From contig JAFGDY010000016.1 in the NCBI GenBank assembly GCA_016931895.1, forward strand, positions 1 through 33,861: 33,861 nt of DNA. The letters are read 5' to 3'. Position 1 is the first letter of the stretch, and each line of letters opens with the position of its first letter. The stretch comes from Anaerolineae bacterium (GTDB lineage: Bacteria; Chloroflexota; Anaerolineae; 4572-78; J111). Of this stretch, positions 29,059 to 33,861 are shown one piece after another. The notes below the pieces were generated by a model. The model was not told the DNA's origin, searched no databases, and saw only the letters and a list, made by a program, of their open reading frames with translations. A program made the position numbers and the translations under genes.

Positions 29059-29846
29059 AGATAAAGAGTTTTGACGGCCTGGCCCTGAGTCAATACGAGA
29101 TTGAAGACGATATCCCGTTAGATTTCAGAAGCAACCTGGTGAAACTGCCCCTGGCCGGGGCGTTTGACGCGGACGGAAGCGAGCAATACCGGGAACCGCT
29201 GGTTATTACCCGCTCGTTTGAGATTGTGGAGAGCGCCTACACAACGGTGGATGATACTCTGGACAGTTTGCGAGCAAAAGCCAATAAAGGACTGGGTTGG
29301 CTGATCATAGAAATGCGCGACGATGACGAGCGCGGCACCTGGGCCAAATTAAAGCGCGTGCAGGCGCCATATAAGCCGGATTATTTACAACACCTGCCGG
29401 TAAAGCTGACATTCGAGGTGAGCTGGCCATGGTTTGAAGACGCTGACGATATTGGATATTTAGACGACGGCGGCTTGCTAGATGACGGCGGTATATTTGA
29501 CGAGAATTACACCAGCCAGGTGGGGGCGGGGGATTTTTCTATAAATAACACCGGGGGGGACCGGATCACGCGGGGGTTGATTGTGGTGAAGGGCAGCAGC
29601 ACTGATCCGAAGGTAGAAAACACAACTACCGGGGAGTGGGTGCAGTACACGGGCACAATCGCGGCTGGGTCGTTTTTGCTGATAGACCTGGGCGCGCAGA
29701 CCGCGACTATTGACGGCGTGAACGTGTGGGAGTACCTCTCCATTGGGGATGAACAAATACGGATGTTTTCCTTAATCGTAGGCAATAACTCAATTAGTTT
29801 TACGGGCGGCGGTACGCTGGAAATTCATTGGGCGAGGGTATATTAA
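29055..29846 (+). CDS. Distal tail protein (Dit-like)
   Basis: A 263-residue protein with GTG start overlapping the tape measure stop. The N-terminal half follows the Dit pattern (DIPLDFRSNLVKLPLAGAFD, then ITRSFEIVES, KANKGLGWLIIEMRDDDERG) and the C-terminal half is a beta-sandwich (TRGLIVVKGSSTDPKVENTT, GTIAAGSFLLIDLGAQTATI, DGVNVWEY) as in the galectin-like domain of Dit proteins. It would form the hub ring at the tail tip. DDGGLLDDGG is an internal short repeat. Confidence 0.8.
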   Translation: MKIKSFDGLALSQYEIEDDIPLDFRSNLVKLPLAGAFDADGSEQYREPLVITRSFEIVESAYTTVDDTLDSLRAKANKGLGWLIIEMRDDDERGTWAKLKRVQAPYKPDYLQHLPVKLTFEVSWPWFEDADDIGYLDDGGLLDDGGIFDENYTSQVGAGDFSINNTGGDRITRGLIVVKGSSTDPKVENTTTGEWVQYTGTIAAGSFLLIDLGAQTATIDGVNVWEYLSIGDEQIRMFSLIVGNNSISFTGGGTLEIHWARVY

Positions 29847-30650
29847 ATGACGACTAACCATCATACTGCGATAGCAACCGGGGCGAGCCGAAACGCGGCC
29901 ATTATTAATAGTCCGTTGGGAGAGTTGGATGCGGCCATTGACGCAGTGACCAATGTAGGCTCATCCTTCCCCGGTTCTCCCGGCGATGGAGACTTGTGTT
30001 ACCGGACCGATTTGGACGCGCTTTATATTTATAACGGCAGCGATTGGAGAGAAGTTGGTATCAGGATTGGCGAGATACGGATGTGGTGTTCAAACACTGC
30101 ACCAGACGGTTGGCTATTGACGGATGGAAAAACGGTTGGCTCGGCGTCGTCGGGCGGCACGGCCCTGGCCGACGATGACGCGGAAGAATTATTCACGTTT
30201 TTGTGGACAAATTTTGATAACACTACTTTAACTATACAGAATAGCAGCGGCACACCTACCACACGCGGCGCATCTGCAGCGGCGGATTTTGCCGCTAATA
30301 AACGCATGCCATTGCCTGACCTGCGCGGACGCGCGCCGGTGGGCCAGGACGATATGGGCGGCACGAGTGCTAACCGGGTGACAGCAGCGGCGGCAGACTT
30401 AATGGGCGGCGTGGGCGGCGCGGAAACTGTTACGCTTGACACGACGATGATACCGGCGCATCCGCATTCGTCCTCAAAAGTGCTTGATGGCTCGGCTCTG
30501 GCGATTACAGATGCAAATTACGACTTATTTGCCGAAGCTGGCGCATCCAGAAGCGACGCCTTAACCGGAAGCACGGGGGGGGGCGGCGCTCATGCCAATA
30601 TGATGCCTTACTATATTATTAATTTTATTATCTATACGGGGGTACTATGA
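29847..30650 (+). CDS. Tail fibre with phage collar domain
   Basis: A 267-residue protein. It begins with a short N-terminal part and DGDLCYRTDLDALYIYNGSD, then the collar domain (IGEIRMWCSNTAPDGWLLTD, GKTV), RMPLPDLRGRAPVGQDDMGG, and the C-terminal HANMMPYYIINFIIYTGVL that closes collar-type domains. Such domains sit at fibre tips and include a metal-binding loop with His (IPAHPHSS). It is a likely host-recognition element. The start abuts the Dit gene stop. Confidence 0.87.
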   Translation: MTTNHHTAIATGASRNAAIINSPLGELDAAIDAVTNVGSSFPGSPGDGDLCYRTDLDALYIYNGSDWREVGIRIGEIRMWCSNTAPDGWLLTDGKTVGSASSGGTALADDDAEELFTFLWTNFDNTTLTIQNSSGTPTTRGASAAADFAANKRMPLPDLRGRAPVGQDDMGGTSANRVTAAAADLMGGVGGAETVTLDTTMIPAHPHSSSKVLDGSALAITDANYDLFAEAGASRSDALTGSTGGGGAHANMMPYYIINFIIYTGVL

Positions 30651-31009
30651 TGGCCCAATTTCATCACCATCCTGATAACCTGATCATTATTCGAACAATC
30701 ATTGGCATATATATGGATACACCTCAAAATTTCGCGGTTGACTTGGGCGCAGATTATCCCGGCCTGCCGGATGGATCACGGGAAAGATTGTATGAGCCGG
30801 GCGTTAGACATTTTTTGGATAATGAGCCAAAAGACCTGGCCTGGCATCCGGGGGATGAGTACATTGCGGCTGTTTCCACATTGCTGGCGGCGCAAAAAGC
30901 GCGTCAGGATTATCCGACTAAAATAGCGAGTAAACGGGCCAAATGGCCCGATCTATTAAAAAATGAACTTACCGCAGGAGGCTTTTTAGACGATGTCAAA
31001 GAAACTTGA
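30647..31009 (+). CDS. Hypothetical tail-region protein
   Basis: A 120-residue protein starting in the collar gene's stop (ATGATGG). It opens with a His-rich MAQFHHHPDNLIIIRT, has PQNFAVDLGADYPGLPDGSR in the middle, and ends with a helical part (AAVSTLLAAQKARQDYPTKI) and a basic tail. An internal ATG at 30713 is an alternative start. Similar small proteins follow fibre genes in many siphoviruses, sometimes as fibre assembly chaperones. No family is recognised. Confidence 0.65.
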   Translation: MMAQFHHHPDNLIIIRTIIGIYMDTPQNFAVDLGADYPGLPDGSRERLYEPGVRHFLDNEPKDLAWHPGDEYIAAVSTLLAAQKARQDYPTKIASKRAKWPDLLKNELTAGGFLDDVKET

Positions 31010-31280
31010 TTTTGTAACCGCGTCTCAGGACGTTAGCACTATTTTGGGTCAAATTGCGCCCAAATTTCAAGTGTTGTTTGAAGTGTATTTTGACCGAGGG
31101 TACAACGGCGGCGGGGCCGATCCGATTACGGATGAGGATATTGCCGCAGCCGGGGTAACGGCGGCTGATGTGGCGGCTTTCACAACGCTGGCCGAGAACG
31201 TTGGGAAATTCCTGAATAATCAGGCGGCGTTCCAGAGCGACTATCAGGCGACGATCAATAAAATACGCACTGACGTTTGA
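30993..31280 (+). CDS. Hypothetical tail-region protein
   Basis: A 95-residue protein overlapping the previous gene by 17 bases; GCAGGAGG precedes the start. It is mostly helical (VSTILGQIAPKFQVLFEVYF) with a DPITDEDIAAAGVTAADVAA segment and a C-terminal helix (VGKFLNNQAAFQSDYQATIN). It is acidic with no known motif. It could be a baseplate component or chaperone. The stop shares bases with the next ATG. Confidence 0.68.
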   Translation: MSKKLDFVTASQDVSTILGQIAPKFQVLFEVYFDRGYNGGGADPITDEDIAAAGVTAADVAAFTTLAENVGKFLNNQAAFQSDYQATINKIRTDV

Positions 31281-33238
31281 TGTTTCGGATTGACGTACTT
31301 GACGCCGGCGGCAACAAGGTTGGCGACGGACCGATCACGAATATAGAAAGCATTAAGCGCCGCCGGTTATTGGATAAAATCGGCGGGGTGGATATTACGC
31401 TGCAAGCGATTGATCAAAAAACGGCGGTAGTGGGGGCCGGGCGATGGTATAGGATTCATCACCAGGTTTATGGCGACCTGGGCACGTACCGGCACGCAAC
31501 TGTAAGCAATCAAACTCAGGGCGCAAAGCTGGCAATTGCGGCGGATGACACCCTAATTGAGTTGGCCTATAAAAACTGCTATTTCAGGCGGAATTTTGAT
31601 AATGTAGCGGTTGACAGCGTAGTGAGCACGTTGGTGGGACTGGCCGGAGGATGGACTACCGGAAGCGTTGAAACCGGGATAGGCAATACGACCGTTAGTT
31701 ATGAGGGCGAAAGCGTGCTGGAAGCCCTGGACGTATTGCGCGATCGGTGGGGACGGCATTTTAGATTGTCCGCGGCGCGGACGTTGGATTTTGGTGAATT
31801 TGGCGACGACAGCGGATTGCGTCTGATCCGGCCTGAGAATGTGCCCAGGGAGTTGACCAATAACGCAGACGTGGCTTTTATTAACGCTCTGGAGATTACT
31901 GAGGAAAGCGGCGAGGTAATCAATCGGCTGATCCCGGTAGGGGCAGGCGTGGGGACTACGCAATTAACGTTACTATACGCCACTAGCACGCATCCCAGTT
32001 ACCCGGTACAGACTGGGGTCAACGCCGACGGTTCAGAGTTTTATTACATCGAGGACGCGGCAAGCCAGGCCATTTATGGCGTGATTGAACGCCCATTTGA
32101 GCAAAGCGGAATCAGACCTCTGACAAACAGCACTGCCGACATGCAGAACGCGGCCAACGCGCTATACTGGTCGGCCCTGGCCGCGTTGTTGCGGTGGAAA
32201 GAAAGCCGGACATATTACGCGGTAGGAGCGACGAAGCTGGACTCCACTCGGTTATTGCCCGGGGACACAATAGGGGTGGTTTTTCGGGGAATTGCCATGT
32301 ACCAGGGGAAACCGTACAAATGGGTTGACGTTGAGGAGAATTTATGGGTACTGGATATTGACGAGACTTACAACGCCAGGGGCGAGCAGCGGGTTAAATT
32401 GGCGGTGGCCACCACTTCGCAGCGGCGGACCAGCGATAGCGATTTATTATCGAAATTGATGAGAGACACGGCGGTACAGAAGGTCCACGTGCAGCCGAAT
32501 TTGACCCATTCACCCAATGGACCTTACACCAAACGAATAGATTCAACTCATACCGCAATTTTCAAGGTAAGACTCAAGGGCGAGGTGTTGGCGATTAATC
32601 GGGCTATTTTGAAGTTCAGTACATCGCCGCTGCGGAGTAGCGTTACGACTTCCCAGGGCGGAAGTAGCCATACACATACTACTACAATTGGCAGCGGAGG
32701 GGCGCACACGCATACTACTACAATTGGCAGCGGGGGAACGCACAGCCATTCGGTGCAGTGTACCGAGGTAAATTACACGGTTGGTTTAAACCAATTGTTT
32801 TTAGATACGAATACGGCTCCCGACAGATTAGCGTGGGTGGGATCGGCTTCTCCCCCGGTAACAAGTAGTATTGAATCAACAACCAGTGAAGCACACACTC
32901 ATGGAGCGGTTGTTTCTTCGAGTGATCCTCACACACATGGGGCTATTGTTTCCAGCGCCGACACGAGCCACACGCATGACCTGGTGTATGGTTTGTACGA
33001 AGATACCGTGTACCCGCAAAACATCAGTGTGGCCATCAACGGTACCGACCGAACGGCGGCATGGGGGGGGCCATGGGCGCCTAGCAATGCGGCTATAGAC
33101 ATTGATGATCTAAATGTAACCAGTTACCTAGCGAAAAACCAGGTGAATACTATCACGTTTAGTTGCACCGCCGGGCAGGGAGAAATAGAGTGCCTGGTGG
33201 AGCAATTATTGACGATTCAATCTATCATGGTAACGTAG
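31280..33238 (+). CDS. Tail tip protein with His-rich HxH repeats
   Basis: A 652-residue protein from ATG 31280 (TGATG overlap). The N-terminal 390 residues resemble tail-hub proteins of siphoviruses (Gp37-like/Prophage_tail type): MFRIDVLDAGGNKVGDGPIT, TLIELAYKNCYFRRNF, YEGESVLEALDVLRDRWGRH, ARGEQRVKLAVATTSQRRTS. Residues about 460-490 hold tandem 12-residue units (SHTHTTTIGSGG, AHTHTTTIGSGG, then THSHS), and 535-575 hold three more (EAHTHGAV, DPHTHGAI, SHTHDL). HxH motifs in fibre tips such as T4 gp37 bind iron. The C-terminus is a beta-rich domain. It is probably a receptor-contacting tip. Confidence 0.75.
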   Translation: MFRIDVLDAGGNKVGDGPITNIESIKRRRLLDKIGGVDITLQAIDQKTAVVGAGRWYRIHHQVYGDLGTYRHATVSNQTQGAKLAIAADDTLIELAYKNCYFRRNFDNVAVDSVVSTLVGLAGGWTTGSVETGIGNTTVSYEGESVLEALDVLRDRWGRHFRLSAARTLDFGEFGDDSGLRLIRPENVPRELTNNADVAFINALEITEESGEVINRLIPVGAGVGTTQLTLLYATSTHPSYPVQTGVNADGSEFYYIEDAASQAIYGVIERPFEQSGIRPLTNSTADMQNAANALYWSALAALLRWKESRTYYAVGATKLDSTRLLPGDTIGVVFRGIAMYQGKPYKWVDVEENLWVLDIDETYNARGEQRVKLAVATTSQRRTSDSDLLSKLMRDTAVQKVHVQPNLTHSPNGPYTKRIDSTHTAIFKVRLKGEVLAINRAILKFSTSPLRSSVTTSQGGSSHTHTTTIGSGGAHTHTTTIGSGGTHSHSVQCTEVNYTVGLNQLFLDTNTAPDRLAWVGSASPPVTSSIESTTSEAHTHGAVVSSSDPHTHGAIVSSADTSHTHDLVYGLYEDTVYPQNISVAINGTDRTAAWGGPWAPSNAAIDIDDLNVTSYLAKNQVNTITFSCTAGQGEIECLVEQLLTIQSIMVT

Positions 33239-33246
33239 GAGCAACG

Positions 33247-33432
33247 ATGGACGAATTTATCATGAGAACACACGAAATCAGGGAGGAAATCAATGAGTTG
33301 GTGATAGAAGTCGAGAAAACGGTTGACGAGCTGCCGGCAAACGACGCGGGGGTGCAACGGTTAAGTAACCTGATGGTTTATTTGAATGAGTGCAAGCGTA
33401 GCTTGACTATTGCCGAAAACGGTTTGAAATAA
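33247..33432 (+). CDS. Small helical hypothetical protein
   Basis: A 61-residue protein from ATG 33247 (GGAG upstream). It is nearly all helical and acidic: RTHEIREEINELVIEVEKTV, then GVQRLSNLMVYLNECKRSLT. It has the look of a small coiled-coil dimer. It lies directly after the tail tip gene and its stop overlaps the next gene's ATG. In many phages the lysis module begins near here, but nothing in the sequence identifies it as such. Confidence 0.65.
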   Translation: MDEFIMRTHEIREEINELVIEVEKTVDELPANDAGVQRLSNLMVYLNECKRSLTIAENGLK

Positions 33433-33623
33433 TGGAAAAAGTAGGCGAGATCATTATAACAGTATCCAGGGATGAAGCTGGAGTAGTACATTCTACGCAT
33501 CAGTTTAAAAATATTGGGGACGCCCTTGCATTGATTATTTTAGCCGACATTTTAAGAGACATTATCAAGCATGCGATGGCTCATTTTGTTGATGAGTCGT
33601 CACACACAAAGCCAGGCTTTTAG
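33432..33623 (+). CDS. Small hypothetical protein
   Basis: A 63-residue protein overlapping the previous stop by one base. It starts with a beta hairpin (VGEIIITVSRDEAGVVHSTH) and continues as an amphipathic helix (GDALALIILADILRDIIKHA). The helix is hydrophobic enough for peripheral membrane contact but too broken for a clear transmembrane span. It is the last plus-strand gene seen; convergent minus-strand traces begin at once. Confidence 0.6.
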   Translation: MEKVGEIIITVSRDEAGVVHSTHQFKNIGDALALIILADILRDIIKHAMAHFVDESSHTKPGF

Positions 33624-33773
33624 CGCCGCTCCCTCTTCCCGATCAGGCAAATTATTAAGTTGCTCAATAAGAGGTTCAAGCGCGTCAAGTAACCCTGCAA
33701 CAGCCGGAAAACTTGTGTAATCCCTACATAATGCTTGTGACTCATAAGCCTCCTTTTGCCAGCATGTAGCCAG
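33600..33773 (-). pseudogene. Minus-strand coding trace without a standard start
   Basis: A frame of 58 codons (33773 down to TGA 33602-33600) reads like real protein: EAYESQALCRDYTSFPAVAG, LLDALEPLIEQLNNLPDREE, GAALKAWLCV. It opens at CTG after a TAA and has no ATG or GTG near its start. An AAAAGGAGG ribosome site lies in front of an ATG at 33745 in a different frame, which hints at a frameshift or a decayed start. Confidence 0.35.
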
Positions 33774-33784
33774 TTAACGCTAAG

Positions 33785-33861
33785 CTAAGGCGCTGCCGGG
33801 TTAGCAAAATACTTTCGACGATAAACCAACTCCACCGGCAAAACAACTTCAAAAACCGCAG
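33785..33861 (-). CDS. Partial minus-strand CDS at the window edge
   Basis: The minus strand is open from the window edge to TAG at 33787-33785 and reads AVFEVVLPVELVYRRKYFAN, PAAP, a natural-looking C-terminus. The start lies outside the window. Together with the trace at 33600-33773 it suggests a minus-strand gene block meeting the phage late operon. Too short for a family call. Confidence 0.35.
   Translation of the reverse strand, partial: AVFEVVLPVELVYRRKYFANPAAP

Larger units (their letters stand above)
10491..33861. mobile_element. Siphovirus-type prophage, left end at tRNA-Arg, right end beyond the window
   Basis: After the tRNA the gene content turns phage-like and stays so to the window edge: XRE repressor with divergent promoters, DEDDh exonuclease, recombinase, terminase small and large subunits, portal, minor head, scaffold, coat, connector, tail tube, tail chaperones with a frameshift site, tape measure, distal tail, collar fibre and His-rich tail protein. 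The structural genes are tightly packed with ATGA-type overlaps and all on the plus strand. No lysin, replication gene or right att is inside the window. The exact left boundary is inferred from the tRNA and is uncertain by several hundred bases. Confidence 0.85.

Noticed and set aside
33620-33745. A 41-codon minus-strand ORF behind a perfect AAAAGGAGG site.
   Set aside because: Its translation looks like a shadow frame (rich in Leu, Arg, Ile), while the neighbouring frame looks natural. I kept the latter as a trace; the ribosome site suggests a frameshift, but this is unresolved.
10491-33861. A right attachment-site copy of the tRNA-Arg 3' end within the window.
   Set aside because: No second copy of the T-arm/acceptor sequence was seen by eye; the prophage probably ends beyond 33861.
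10491-33861. A gene transfer agent instead of a prophage.
   Set aside because: The repressor switch, recombinase, moron and full packaging and tail modules fit a prophage better; GTA clusters usually lack a recombinase and such a control region.

Overview
The window reads as chromosomal DNA of a Chloroflexota-like bacterium (Anaerolineae or a relative) carrying a tailed-phage prophage that runs off the right edge. The assignment rests on style: lipoproteins with long Thr/Pro stalks of the PTATP type, GC-rich genes, small dispersed palindromes beginning GTAGGGGCG, and a DsbA-cyclophilin fusion lipoprotein. It is an inference, not a marker-gene result.

Host part (1-10490). Minus strand: a DUF433 protein, dTDP-glucose 4,6-dehydratase, and a lipoprotein peptidyl-prolyl isomerase. 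The isomerase reading frame is interrupted by one UGA exactly where the first redox cysteine of its thioredoxin-fold CxxC should be. The frame continues perfectly after it and an mRNA hairpin follows at once, so this looks like a selenoprotein (UPAC motif) rather than two genes. Then come a bactofilin; a lower-GC restriction-modification island (SfiI-like system: methyltransferase, frameshifted endonuclease, HTH regulator, coiled-coil protein, strong promoter with a 24-bp palindrome); an SbcD/Mre11-like nuclease; dCTP deaminase; a TP-rich lipoprotein; two small hypothetical genes; and tRNA-Arg(UCG) behind a near-consensus promoter.

Prophage (about 10491 to beyond 33861). The tRNA probably marks the left boundary. 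A control region has an XRE repressor (minus) facing a DEDDh exonuclease gene (plus) through divergent promoters that share a 13-bp motif. Between the exonuclease and the next gene lies a 138-bp imperfect inverted repeat packed with eleven GAGTC/GACTC pentamers. A membrane-anchored moron on the minus strand has its own promoter back-to-back with the promoter of the long plus-strand operon (14829-33623). That operon runs: small proteins, a LuxR-type HTH protein, a catalytic-domain-only tyrosine recombinase, a second LuxR-type protein, two membrane proteins, terminase small and large subunits, portal, minor head protein, scaffold, P22-like coat, a secreted-looking protein, connector, head-tail joining proteins, tail tube, tail chaperones with a -1 frameshift site (C CCA AAG), tape measure, distal tail, collar-domain fibre and a His-rich tail protein. 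This is a siphovirus-type layout. No lysin, replication initiator or right attachment site lies inside the window. At the far right, minus-strand coding traces suggest a convergent gene block.

Main items for follow-up: the UGA/Sec DsbA-cyclophilin fusion with its SECIS-like hairpin, the GAGTC repeat structure, the LuxR-recombinase-LuxR cassette with an inverted repeat in front of the recombinase, the frameshifted SfiI-like enzyme, and the unusual structural proteins in the head operon.
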